Shown: positions 16,397-25,095 of the stretch, piece after piece
How the letters are laid out: each line of letters starts with the position of its first letter
How positions within the stretch are numbered: the stretch's first letter is position 1
DNA from: Massilia phosphatilytica
Lineage (GTDB): Bacteria; Pseudomonadota; Gammaproteobacteria; Burkholderiales; Burkholderiaceae_D
DNA: 64,000 bases
Direction: 5' to 3'
NCBI RefSeq assembly: GCF_002968015.1
Contig: NZ_PUIP01000005.1
Location: 62,001-126,000 of the forward strand
Notes under the pieces: model-generated
What the model was told of the DNA's origin: nothing
Database searches by the model: none
What the model saw: only the letters and a program-made list of their open reading frames with translations
Position numbers and translations under genes: made by a program

Positions 16397-18387
16397 TGCG
16401 CGGCCTGCGTCAGCGTGACGACGGCACCGCCGGAACCGGCGAGCTTGAGCTTCAGGCGGCTCTTGCCCGTCACGCGCGTGGTGCGCGCGGCGAGGTGATT
16501 GCGGTCCTTGCCGTCTTCCAGGATCGCGGCCGAGTAAGCGGCGCCCGGCGCCAGGAAGTCCAGCGGCACGTCGACCGTGCGGCCCGACTCGTTCGTCATC
16601 GCGCCGATGTACCACGTACTGCCCTTGCGGCGGGCGGTCACGATGTACTGGCCGATGTCGCCGTCCAGTACGCGCGTCTCATCCCACGTGGTCGGCACGC
16701 CGCCGATGAACTTCGCGCCGTCGGCCCAGGTGCCGTCCGCGTTGCGGTAGGCGTCCGGGCTGTCGGCCACCATGCCGAACGGCGAGTCGTACACGACGTA
16801 CATCGCGACGGCCTGGCCGCGCGTGGTCTGCACGAACGGCTTCACATTGCGCCGCTGCCCCATGAAATCCCTGGCCGCGAGCGAGCGGAAGCCGCCCGGC
16901 GTGTAGTCGATCGGACCCAGGATCATGCGCGTGAACGGCAGGGTCACGTTGTGGGTCGCCGTGACGCGCGCGCTCCACTTGTTGTACTCCGCGCCCATCA
17001 CGCCTTCCTGCGTCATGTAGTTCGGATAGGTGCGCGTCAGGCCGTCCGGCGGATACGCGCCGTGCAGGTCGACCATCAGGTGGTGCTTCGCGGCCTTCGA
17101 CAGGATCTTGTGGTAGAAGTCCACCATGTCCTGGTCGGTGCGGTCCATGAAGTCGACCTTGACGCCCTTGATGCCCCACGATTCGTACAGCGCGAACGCG
17201 TCGTCCATCTGGCGGTCGAGCTGCTTCCACTGCAGCCACACCCATACGCCGATGCCCTTCTCCTTCGCGTGCCTTATGATTTCCTTCATATCCATGGCGG
17301 AGATGGGCTTCAAAGCATCAGACGGCAGCGGTTTTTCCGAGCTGCCCTCGTACCAGCCTTCGTCGATGAGGATGTAGTCGAGGCCCAGGCTCGCGGCGAA
17401 ATCGGTATAGGCTTTATACGTCGCCGTGTTGATGCCGGCGCCCGGCATGTCGACGGCCCAGCCGTTCCACCAGTCCCACGATGCCTTGCCCGGCTTGATC
17501 CAGCTGGTGTCCGCGATCGTCGACGGGCTGCCGAGGGTCGCGATCAGGCTCGATGCCGTCAGGCCGCCCGGCGTATCGGCCACCATCACTACGCGCCACG
17601 GCGTGGCGAGGGGCGCGTCGGCCAGCGTGGTGCGCACGGCCGGGCCCTGCACCTGCACGTCGCCGTCGTAGTGCGGCGCCAGCACGACCGCCACGCCCAG
17701 ACCGCCGTCGCCGCGGCCCGAATAGTACGCGCCGGCATAGCCGCGCTTGTCCGCTTCGGCGATGGCGAAGGTCGTCTTCTTGTTGCCCGTCTTGCACACG
17801 AGGGGGGCGTCGAACGTGTGGTGCGGACGGATGGTGGAGGCCGGCACCGGATCGAACTCACCCTCGTGCGAGCTGTCGAAGCGGCCCGGATTGAAGCCCC
17901 AGCAGCGGTAGTCCGCCGGGAAGTCGAAGCGCGTCGCCTCGCCGTTGATGCCGAGATCGGCCACCTGCTGGCGCGGCAGCACGTAGCGGAACGCGACGCC
18001 GTCATCGTAGGCGCGGGCGACGAGGTTGATCTTGACCGGCTTGTCCTTGCCGGCCAGCTGCAGCTCGACCTGGCTGTAGCGGTCGGCCACGCTGGACGCC
18101 TTGCCGGCGACCGGACGCCACGTCTCGTCGACCGTCTTGTTCTCGACGCCGGTGACCCGCAAGGTGGTGCCGTCCAGCGCGCCCTGAGTCGTGGAGAGGC
18201 CGAGGGGCGATTGCGCGATGACGGTCACGCCGTCGCGGATGACCGTGTATTCCAGCTTGCCGTCGGCAGCAGTGAGTTCGATGCGGGTGCGGTGGTCGGG
18301 CGAGACAACCGTGTACGGCGTGGCGGCGTGCGCCGGCAGCGCGGCCGCGATGGCGACGAGCGCCGGGATCAGGTGTACGTGTTTCAT
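16393..18387 (-). CDS. GH97 glycosidase
   Basis: A 664-residue exported GH97 enzyme; signal peptide about residues 1-21 (cleavage near PAHA-ATP). The ATG at 18387 follows the GH29 stop by two bases; a TTG six bases upstream is less likely. N-terminal beta-sandwich, then a TIM barrel (about 290-560) with SWDWWNGWAVDMP, LGLDYILIDEGWY and GIKGVKVDFMDR. Asp412 in KVDFMD lies where retaining GH97 alpha-galactosidases have their nucleophile, whereas the inverting SusB type relies on Glu; this favours a retaining alpha-galactosidase or related activity, but the point is from memory of the family. It is the middle gene of the GH29-GH97 operon. Confidence 0.9.
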   Translation of the reverse strand: MKHVHLIPALVAIAAALPAHAATPYTVVSPDHRTRIELTAADGKLEYTVIRDGVTVIAQSPLGLSTTQGALDGTTLRVTGVENKTVDETWRPVAGKASSVADRYSQVELQLAGKDKPVKINLVARAYDDGVAFRYVLPRQQVADLGINGEATRFDFPADYRCWGFNPGRFDSSHEGEFDPVPASTIRPHHTFDAPLVCKTGNKKTTFAIAEADKRGYAGAYYSGRGDGGLGVAVVLAPHYDGDVQVQGPAVRTTLADAPLATPWRVVMVADTPGGLTASSLIATLGSPSTIADTSWIKPGKASWDWWNGWAVDMPGAGINTATYKAYTDFAASLGLDYILIDEGWYEGSSEKPLPSDALKPISAMDMKEIIRHAKEKGIGVWVWLQWKQLDRQMDDAFALYESWGIKGVKVDFMDRTDQDMVDFYHKILSKAAKHHLMVDLHGAYPPDGLTRTYPNYMTQEGVMGAEYNKWSARVTATHNVTLPFTRMILGPIDYTPGGFRSLAARDFMGQRRNVKPFVQTTRGQAVAMYVVYDSPFGMVADSPDAYRNADGTWADGAKFIGGVPTTWDETRVLDGDIGQYIVTARRKGSTWYIGAMTNESGRTVDVPLDFLAPGAAYSAAILEDGKDRNHLAARTTRVTGKSRLKLKLAGSGGAVVTLTQAAQ

Positions 18388-18389
18388 GT

Positions 18390-20021
18390 TCAAGCGACTT
18401 TCAACGTGATTGCATACGGAAGTGCGGCGCGCTCGCGCGGCAGCGTGACTTGCAGGCCTTCGGGCGACTGGCGGAACGCGAGCGCGCCGCCGCCCACCAG
18501 TTCGACGCGGGACACGGCCTGCTTGAGGTGCTCGCCGCCGGCGCGCATGGATTTGATGGTCACGGTGCCGTCTTCCGGCCAGCCCATCACGAACGCGTAC
18601 ACGGCATCCTTGCCGGCCGTGAAGCGGATGTCCGCGGCGGAGAACGGCTTGCCCTTGCCCTCATTGAAGCCGGGACCGGACAGCGGCGCGGCCGCGTCTT
18701 CGAACACCGGCCCCTCGCCGCACGTGGTCCATGGACGCGAGTCGTAGATCCCCTCGCCGTTGACGGCCATCCAGCGACCGATTTCCTCGACGATGGCGCG
18801 TTCCTGCTCGTCGATCGTGCCGTCGCCGCGCACCGGCACGGACAGCAGCAGGTTGCCGTTCTTGCTGACGACGTCGATCAGGGTGTGCACGACGGTTTTC
18901 GCACTCTTGTACGACTTGTTGTCGTAGACGCGCCGGTCGTAGTGCCAGCTGCCGATGCAGGTGTCGGTCTGCCACGGCAGCGGCTCGATCCTGTTGCTCT
19001 GGCCCCGCTCGATGTCCCACACCATGGAACGGCGCTGCACGTCGTCGAGGATCTTGCCGTTGATGACGGCTTCCACCTTGCCGTGCTTCGCGGCGCTGCG
19101 GTTGTACATGTGTGCGGCCAGGCGCATGCCGATGTCGCTGACCGGATACAGGGGCAGCACGGTGTCGTCGTAGTACACGAGATCGGGGTCGTAGCTGTCG
19201 ATCAGGTCGACGGTGCGGTTGTACAGCTTGTCCGCATACGCCTTGTCCGGCCGCAGGACGCCGCCGCCCCATGCCCAGCGCTGGTCGGTGCTGCCGCCGT
19301 CCTTGCTGAGCGGGTGGTTCTGCGCATACAGCGCCTGCGGGTCCAGCCCGTTCCACCACTGGCCCTTGCCGTCGGCCTTCTTCAGGCGGCCGTCGTACGG
19401 CACGCCGGCCAGCGGGCCGGCCTTGTCGGCGCCCTGCGCCGTCTCGTACCAGTTCCACGCGTGCGCCGCGTGCACGGAGACGCCGAAGCGCAGGCCGTGC
19501 TTGCGGGCCGCGTCGCGCCAGCCGCCGACCAGGTCCTTGCCCGGTCCCAGCTTCGTCGCGTTCCACTCGGGCTGGTAGCGGCTCTTGTACAGGTCGAAGT
19601 TGTCGTGGTGGTTCGCGAGCGCGACGAAGTACTTCGCGCCGGCCTTCTTGTACAGGCCCACGAGTTCGTCCGGGTTCCAGCGCTCGGCTTTCCAGCGGCG
19701 GATGATGTCCTTGAAACCGAATTTCGACGGGTGGCCGTATTTCGCGACGTGATATTTATAGTGATCGCTGCCCTCCTCGTACATGCCGCGCGCGTACCAG
19801 TCGCCGTGTTCGGGCTCGCACTGCGGGCCCCAGTGGGCCCAGATGCCGAACTTCGCGTTGCGGAACCAGTCCGGGGTCTCGTATTTCGACAGCGAGGGCC
19901 AGGTCGGCTCGAACGGACCGGTCGCCATGGGCACGCGGGCGCCGGCGGCGCCGGCATAGGGGGACATCGCGAGCGCCGGGATGGCGGCCGCCATGTGCTG
20001 CAGGAGTTCACGTCGTTTCAT
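18390..20021 (-). CDS. GH29 alpha-L-fucosidase
   Basis: A 543-residue GH29 family enzyme removing alpha-L-fucose. The N-terminus MKRRELLQHMAAAIPAL has a twin-arginine-like export signal. Family hallmarks: KFGIWAHWGP (residues 57-66), ANHHDNFDLY (136-145), and PDLVYYDD, in which Asp285 aligns with the catalytic nucleophile (usually WFDG). A C-terminal beta domain of about 120 residues follows. It leads a transcription unit with GH97 and the esterase, driven by the regulon promoter at 20084-20149. Together with GH42 it suggests removal of fucosyl-galactosyl side chains. Confidence 0.92.
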   Translation of the reverse strand: MKRRELLQHMAAAIPALAMSPYAGAAGARVPMATGPFEPTWPSLSKYETPDWFRNAKFGIWAHWGPQCEPEHGDWYARGMYEEGSDHYKYHVAKYGHPSKFGFKDIIRRWKAERWNPDELVGLYKKAGAKYFVALANHHDNFDLYKSRYQPEWNATKLGPGKDLVGGWRDAARKHGLRFGVSVHAAHAWNWYETAQGADKAGPLAGVPYDGRLKKADGKGQWWNGLDPQALYAQNHPLSKDGGSTDQRWAWGGGVLRPDKAYADKLYNRTVDLIDSYDPDLVYYDDTVLPLYPVSDIGMRLAAHMYNRSAAKHGKVEAVINGKILDDVQRRSMVWDIERGQSNRIEPLPWQTDTCIGSWHYDRRVYDNKSYKSAKTVVHTLIDVVSKNGNLLLSVPVRGDGTIDEQERAIVEEIGRWMAVNGEGIYDSRPWTTCGEGPVFEDAAAPLSGPGFNEGKGKPFSAADIRFTAGKDAVYAFVMGWPEDGTVTIKSMRAGGEHLKQAVSRVELVGGGALAFRQSPEGLQVTLPRERAALPYAITLKVA

Positions 20022-20083
20022 CGGTATCTTTCCAAGGTAGATGACGGCCGCTCCGGGGGCGGCTCTTCGCGGTTATCCACGGG

Positions 20084-20149
20084 ATGGTGCCCGCCGCCCC
20101 CGGTGCCCGCAATTATGAAATCCACCAGTGGCGATTACGATTTTCGCAT
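20084..20149 (-). promoter_or_regulatory. AraC-type activator site and promoter of the GH29 operon
   Basis: Minus-strand distal repeat GCGAAAATCGTAAT and proximal repeat GGATTTCATAATTG, 22 bp apart (site 20107-20149). -35 TTGCGG at 20107-20112, -10 CACCAT at 20084-20089, spacer 17 bp. The distal repeat lies inside the last codons of the upstream halogenase gene. Confidence 0.7.
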
Positions 20150-21652
20150 GGACTCCATGGCGATCTGTCCGACGAGCGCCTCGTGGGTCGGCATCGTGCC
20201 GACGACGTCCCGGATCGTCGCGCGCACCTTGCGGAAATGGTCGGCCATGCGCGCCAGGTCCATGCGGTCGATCAGCGGATCGGTCCTCTCGGGGCGGATG
20301 CCGTGGCCCAGCATGATAGCCGCGTGCGAATCGGCCTGGAACCCTTCGCGGTCGTAGATGGTGATGCGGCCCGTGGTGCGGAACAGGTCGATCTGGTGCT
20401 GCAGCGTGTCGGGGATCGGCATGTTCGCGCAATAACGCCAGAACTCGGAATCGGTGCGGTTCGTCAGCTTGTAGTGCAGGACGATGAAGTCGCGCACGAA
20501 TTCGTAGCGCTGCGTGATCAGGCGGTTGAATTCGTCGGCCAGTTCCGGATTGCAGTCACGGTCCGGGAAATACTGGATCAGCCAGCCGACCGCGAGCTCG
20601 ATGATGTTGATGCTCGTCGATTCGAGCGGTTCGAGGAAACCGCTCGACAGGCCCACCGCCACGCAGTTCTTGATCCACGACTTGCGGCGCCGGCCCGTCG
20701 TGAAGCGCAGCTGGCGCGGGGTATCGAGCGGTTCGGTGTCGAGGCCGGCCAGCAGCACGCGCCCCGCCTCCTCGTCCGACATGAACGCATTGCAGTACAC
20801 GTGACCGTTGCCGTTGCGGTGCTGCAGCGGGATGCGCCACTGCCAGCCGGCGGTCTTCGCCGTCGACCGCGTGTAGGGCGTGAGCCGGTCGGCCAGCGCG
20901 CTGGGCACGGCCTGGGCGCTGTTACAGGGCAGCATGGCGCTCCAGTCCTCGTAGCCGGCCTTGTACACGCCTTCGATCAGCAGGCCGCGGAAGCCCGTGC
21001 AGTCGACGAACAGGTCGCCCTCGATGCGGCGGCCGTCCTGCAGTTGCAGGGCCGTGATGAAGCCCGTTTCCGGATGCTGCTCGACGTTGCCAACCGTGCC
21101 CTCGACGCGCTGCACGCCCCGCGCCGTCGCGTAGTCGCGCAGGTACAGCGCATACAGGCCCGCGTCGAACTGGAACGCATAGGTGTAGGCATTGGTGGGG
21201 CCGGGCTGGTCGCCGTGCGGCGGCACGAACTTGTTCTGGTGGGCCATCGCCGTCGAGATCGACCATTCTTCGTACGACGGCATATTCGGGTTGTCGCGCG
21301 CGAGGCGCAGCCAGTACATGAAGGCCGGGCGGTTCTCGATCGTCGGGCCGAAATCGCTGAAACCGTGGAAGAAGCGGTTGCCGAGGTGGCCCCAGTCGCG
21401 GAAGTCGATGCCCAGCTTGAACGTGGCCTTGGTGCGCCGCACGAAGTCCGCCCCGTCGATGCCGAGCGCGTGGTTGTAGTAGCGGATCGTCGGCAGCGTC
21501 GATTCGCCCACGCCGACCGTGCCGATTTCCGGCGATTCGACGAGGACGATCTCGCACGACCCGCCCAGCTTGAGCGCCAGCGGCGCGGCGGTCATCCAGC
21601 CGGCGGTGCCGCCGCCCACGATGACGATTTTACGGATGGCCTTGTCGGACAT
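20135..21652 (-). CDS. Tryptophan-halogenase-like flavoprotein
   Basis: A 505-residue member of the FADH2-dependent halogenase family. It has the GGGTAGWM flavin-binding motif (13-20), the catalytic Lys79 in ATFKLG at the same position as in PrnA and RebH, the halogenase motif GWQWRIP (269-275), and Glu344 in LEPLEST matching the PrnA catalytic Glu. All residues needed for halogenation appear present. It lies downstream of a TonB receptor and upstream of glycosidases, not in a secondary-metabolite cluster; such placements are common in polysaccharide loci of Xanthomonas/Caulobacter-type bacteria, where the physiological substrate is unresolved. A flavin reductase partner is not in the window. 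Confidence 0.9.
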   Translation of the reverse strand: MSDKAIRKIVIVGGGTAGWMTAAPLALKLGGSCEIVLVESPEIGTVGVGESTLPTIRYYNHALGIDGADFVRRTKATFKLGIDFRDWGHLGNRFFHGFSDFGPTIENRPAFMYWLRLARDNPNMPSYEEWSISTAMAHQNKFVPPHGDQPGPTNAYTYAFQFDAGLYALYLRDYATARGVQRVEGTVGNVEQHPETGFITALQLQDGRRIEGDLFVDCTGFRGLLIEGVYKAGYEDWSAMLPCNSAQAVPSALADRLTPYTRSTAKTAGWQWRIPLQHRNGNGHVYCNAFMSDEEAGRVLLAGLDTEPLDTPRQLRFTTGRRRKSWIKNCVAVGLSSGFLEPLESTSINIIELAVGWLIQYFPDRDCNPELADEFNRLITQRYEFVRDFIVLHYKLTNRTDSEFWRYCANMPIPDTLQHQIDLFRTTGRITIYDREGFQADSHAAIMLGHGIRPERTDPLIDRMDLARMADHFRKVRATIRDVVGTMPTHEALVGQIAMESMRKS

Positions 21653-21724
21653 GGTGTTCTCCAGTACAGAAACGCAATTACCTCCCGCGGCCGGAAAGTG
21701 TATCCCATCCGCACCGGGCGGCCG

Positions 21725-21755
21725 GCAAAAAAGAAAAGGCCGCCAAAAAGGCGGC
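21725..21755 (-). terminator. Intrinsic terminator after the first TonB receptor
   Basis: Read on the minus strand: GCCGCC, TTTTT loop, GGCGGC (21739-21755) followed by CTTTTCTTTTTT (to about 21726). It lies about 70 bp before the halogenase start, so that gene needs read-through or its own promoter. Confidence 0.75.
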
Positions 21756-21769
21756 TGGGTTGCAGCGAC

Positions 21770-21804
21770 GCCTCCTGCGGTCCGGACTGCGAACCGCAGG
21801 AGGC
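21770..21804 (-). terminator. Long stem-loop after the first TonB receptor
   Basis: GCCTCCTGCGGT and ACCGCAGGAGGC form a perfect 12-bp stem with an 11-nt loop, just past the receptor stop and before the U-tailed terminator. It may be the first of tandem terminators or an mRNA-stabilising element. Confidence 0.6.
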
Positions 21805-21821
21805 AAGCGCCTTACGACATC

Positions 21822-24800
21822 TTAGAACGCGTAGCGCGCCGACACCGTGAACCGCCGTCCGGTGTAATTCACGCCATACAGCTTCATGCCGATGCCCTGC
21901 TGGTTGTACGACTTGTAGAGCGCGTCGGTGAGGTTCGACGCGTCGAAGTTCACGGTCAGGTTATCGGTGGCCTTGTACTGGATGCCCATGTCAAGCTGTC
22001 CGTAGGCACCGGCCCACGCCGGCAGCACGTAGTTCACCGAATAGCCCTGATTGAATTTCGGGTCGGCCGGATTCATCGAGATGCCGCTGGAGTCGTACGT
22101 ACCCCACGTGTGAATCGCCGTCATCGCGTTCGAGCGCCAGCTGTACGCCACGCGCGCCGACACCGGTCCCTTGTCGTACAGCAGCGCCAGGTTGTACGCG
22201 TTCTTCGACAGGCCCATCACCGGCAGGTCGCCACTCAAGTAGAGGCCGTCGGTGTCGCACCCGCCCAGCGCGCTGATGATCGTCGTTTCGCTCGTGCTCG
22301 GCGTGCACCATTTACGATTCCCCGGCAAGCCCATGTCGAGTTTGCTGTTGATGTAGGTGTAGTTGGCCGATACCCCGAAGCCGGACAACAGGCCGGGCAG
22401 CATGTCGAAATACTGCTGGTAACCGAGCTCCAGACCGCTGACGCGACCGCGTGCCCCGTTGACCGGCGCGGTGAGCAGGAAGTCGTGCGACTGGCCGGTC
22501 ACGTCCTTGATCGGCACAAGCGTCGTCTTGTCGATGACGATGTCCTTGAGCTTCTTGTTGAACGCCGCCAGCGTGAGCGAGTTGCCCTTGCCGAAATAGT
22601 ATTCTGCCGTCAGGTCGAGATTGTTCGACCTGGTCGGTTTGAGCTGCGTGTTGCCGTTGGCGCTGCCGGTGTATTCGACCGTCCGGAGGATCTGTTTGTT
22701 CGGGTCCGTCGGATCGGGGTCGCGCTTGGGCGACACGCTCAGCGTCGTATAGGCCTGCATCTTGTAGAAATCGGGCCGCGCCATGCCTTGCGACGCCGCG
22801 AAGCGGAACTGCAGCTCGTCACTGGCCTTCATCCTCAGGTTCAGCGTCGGCAAGGTATTCGTATAGGTGTTGTCAAACGCCTGCTTGTCCTTCATCGCTG
22901 CGAAGGCCGGCACACCGGACGCAGCATCCTCCGGCTTCGTCGCGTCGAGCAGCGTGTAGCCCTCCGCCATTTCCTTCGTGCGCACGACGCGCACGCCCAC
23001 GTTGCCATCCACCGGGAAGCGCAGGTTATCGAAGCCGAAACGAAGCTGGCCGTAGATGGACTGCGTGCGCTCGCCCTGCTTGTTGCGGGCGATGGGGTCG
23101 CCGAACGGCGCGGGCGTCCAGTTGCAGATATCGTCCTTCAAATGGTCGGGTTTGCAGACCGCCTGGACGAATTCGTGCAGCGTGAAGAAGCCGGGCGGCG
23201 GCGAGCCGCTACCCGTCAACCCCTGCGTCGGCACCACGAGCGTCGGCACCGACGTCTTGCCGTTGAAGAAGCCACGGAACGGCTGCGTGGTGTTGAATTT
23301 GTTGAAGCGCGGATCGCCCAGGGAGATCATCGAGCTCAGCGGCTGCCACGTTGCAGGCCCGACCGCCCACGAGGCGCCAAGCCCGGTCCATTGGCTGTTG
23401 GGCGTATTCGCCTGCGTGAGCGAATTACGCTCGGTCTGGCGGAAGCCGAAACGCAGGTCCTGGAGAATCGGATGATCGAACGTGTACTTGCCGTCCAGTT
23501 TCAGCGCGTTCTGCGTGGCGGTGGCTACGTCCCGGTGCTGCTGCGTGGAGTCCCAGTTGTAGTTGGCCGGGTTCGACAGGAAAGCCCGGTCCGAGGCGTC
23601 GAAGGTGACCTGCGGGATGTCCCCCCTCAGGTCCACGACCTGCTTCGCCATGTAGGCGTTCAGCGCCACCAGGTTGTCCCAGCCTTCCGTGGTCGACCGG
23701 GTGTGCTGCAGGTCCAGGTCGAAGGACAACTGCTCCGACGCCTTCCATTTCGTGTTCCATGCAACGTCGGTCGTCGCGGATTCGCGGCCCACGCTGCGCG
23801 CGTTGGAGCCGATCAACAGGCCCTTGTCCTGGGGATCGGTCAGCGTGCCGGTCAACAGTGCGCCGTGGCTGTCGAACGTGGCGTCGGAGATCGTGACATT
23901 ACGCGGATTCACCTGCATGAACTGCTGGTTCTCCGCCGTCGACAGCTTGTATTTCGTCCTGAAGTAGGTCAGGCCGGAGACCCAGTCGCCCTTTTTCCAC
24001 TGCAGCGCGCCATAGACGCCCTCGCGGGTGCGATCGTAGTCGCCCGTGTTCCAGTTGACGCCCGGGGGAACCCAGCGCTCCTGGCCGCTCGTGTCACCCA
24101 CCACGGCGTCGATGCGCGGGAAGTAGTGGCCGACACCCATGCCGTTGCTGCGCGTGGCGACCTTCGAACGCGACACGTCGATCAACGCACCGACCTGGCC
24201 CAGGCTGGTGTTCCAGCGGTTCGACAGCATGCCGGAAAACGCCGGCGCAGTGGTGCCGCGCTGCTGCGAGCGCGAGGCTTCCACCGTCGCACCGCCCTTG
24301 AACCCCTTGAAGTCGAACGGCATCGCGGTGCGCAAGTCGACCAGGCCGCCGATGGCGCCTTCGATCCGCTCGGCGGACGGGTTCTTGTACACGTCGATGC
24401 CCGCCAGCAGTTCGGGCGGCACATCCTCGAAGCTCAGTGCACGGCCGCCGTTCGCGGAGAACGAGTCGCGTCCGTTCAATTCCGAGCGCACGTAGCTCAG
24501 GCCGCGGATCGACACGCCGCTGCCTTCCGCTGCGAACCGGTTATCCTCGCCCACGCCTTGCAGCGGATCGGCCCGGCCCAGGATGCGGTCGATGGTCACG
24601 CCCGGCATGCGCTGCAGGACTTCGGTCACCGACTTGTCCGGCAGTTTGCCGATGTCGTCGGCGACGACGGAGTCGATGATCTCGTCCGCGGTTCTCTTGC
24701 GGGCGGCGGCCGATTCCAGCGCGGCGCGCTGGCCCACGACGACGACAGTGGTCGCGTCGTCCTTCTTGGCGGTGTCGGCGGCATACGCGCTGTGCGCGAA

Positions 24801-24872
24801 CATGGCGCCGCTGGCCATCAGTACGAACTGGGCTGCGCCGGTGGCGATTGCGGTTCTTTGGAACTGCTTCAC
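21822..24872 (-). CDS. TonB-dependent receptor 1 (carbohydrate type)
   Basis: A roughly 1016-residue outer-membrane receptor of the Xanthomonas/Caulobacter class (TIGR01782-like). I start it at the GTG at 24872, which has a GGAGA site and begins a proper signal peptide (MKQFQRTAIATGAA..., cleavage near residue 31); an upstream ATG in frame adds only non-signal sequence. A TTVVVVG stretch near residue 40 may act as TonB box. The plug (VVADDIGKLPDKSVTEVLQR; GVSIRGLSYVRSELNGRD) is followed by a 22-strand-type barrel ending in ...SARYAF with the usual terminal Phe. It probably imports oligosaccharides generated by this locus. Confidence 0.94.
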   Translation of the reverse strand: MKQFQRTAIATGAAQFVLMASGAMFAHSAYAADTAKKDDATTVVVVGQRAALESAAARKRTADEIIDSVVADDIGKLPDKSVTEVLQRMPGVTIDRILGRADPLQGVGEDNRFAAEGSGVSIRGLSYVRSELNGRDSFSANGGRALSFEDVPPELLAGIDVYKNPSAERIEGAIGGLVDLRTAMPFDFKGFKGGATVEASRSQQRGTTAPAFSGMLSNRWNTSLGQVGALIDVSRSKVATRSNGMGVGHYFPRIDAVVGDTSGQERWVPPGVNWNTGDYDRTREGVYGALQWKKGDWVSGLTYFRTKYKLSTAENQQFMQVNPRNVTISDATFDSHGALLTGTLTDPQDKGLLIGSNARSVGRESATTDVAWNTKWKASEQLSFDLDLQHTRSTTEGWDNLVALNAYMAKQVVDLRGDIPQVTFDASDRAFLSNPANYNWDSTQQHRDVATATQNALKLDGKYTFDHPILQDLRFGFRQTERNSLTQANTPNSQWTGLGASWAVGPATWQPLSSMISLGDPRFNKFNTTQPFRGFFNGKTSVPTLVVPTQGLTGSGSPPPGFFTLHEFVQAVCKPDHLKDDICNWTPAPFGDPIARNKQGERTQSIYGQLRFGFDNLRFPVDGNVGVRVVRTKEMAEGYTLLDATKPEDAASGVPAFAAMKDKQAFDNTYTNTLPTLNLRMKASDELQFRFAASQGMARPDFYKMQAYTTLSVSPKRDPDPTDPNKQILRTVEYTGSANGNTQLKPTRSNNLDLTAEYYFGKGNSLTLAAFNKKLKDIVIDKTTLVPIKDVTGQSHDFLLTAPVNGARGRVSGLELGYQQYFDMLPGLLSGFGVSANYTYINSKLDMGLPGNRKWCTPSTSETTIISALGGCDTDGLYLSGDLPVMGLSKNAYNLALLYDKGPVSARVAYSWRSNAMTAIHTWGTYDSSGISMNPADPKFNQGYSVNYVLPAWAGAYGQLDMGIQYKATDNLTVNFDASNLTDALYKSYNQQGIGMKLYGVNYTGRRFTVSARYAF

Positions 24873-24957
24873 TAAGTTTCTCCTCTGCGTCTTGGTGCGT
24901 CCGTTTTTATGTCGGGATGCCGAACGATGGCATGCACGCCTCGATGGCGGCGAATTC

Positions 24958-25022
24958 ATTGTGGTTGCCGCCAATCGGGACGACAATTCTCAAAATCACC
25001 AGCGGAGCACATGAAAATTGCG
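24958..25022 (-). promoter_or_regulatory. AraC-type activator site and promoter of TonB receptor 1
   Basis: Minus-strand distal repeat CAATTTTCATGT and proximal repeat GATTTTGAGAATTG, 22 bp apart (site 24981-25022). -35 TTGTCG at 24981-24986, -10 CACAAT at 24958-24963, spacer 17 bp; predicted leader about 79 nt. Confidence 0.72.
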
Positions 25023-25095
25023 ATGTGTATGCTGCACGCAACAACTCGCAAGCGCGAGCGACGCCCTGTGACGACGCGGAGGGAGGTGGCCGCGC

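Noticed and set aside
21671..21690. A TAATTGCG half-motif just upstream of the halogenase start
   Set aside because: Only the proximal core matches; there is no distal repeat 22 bp away and no -10 at the right spacing, so it was not counted as a regulon site.
21519..24875. A 1,118-codon plus-strand frame opposite TonB receptor 1
   Set aside because: Antisense shadow of the receptor gene, no ribosome site or recognisable motif.
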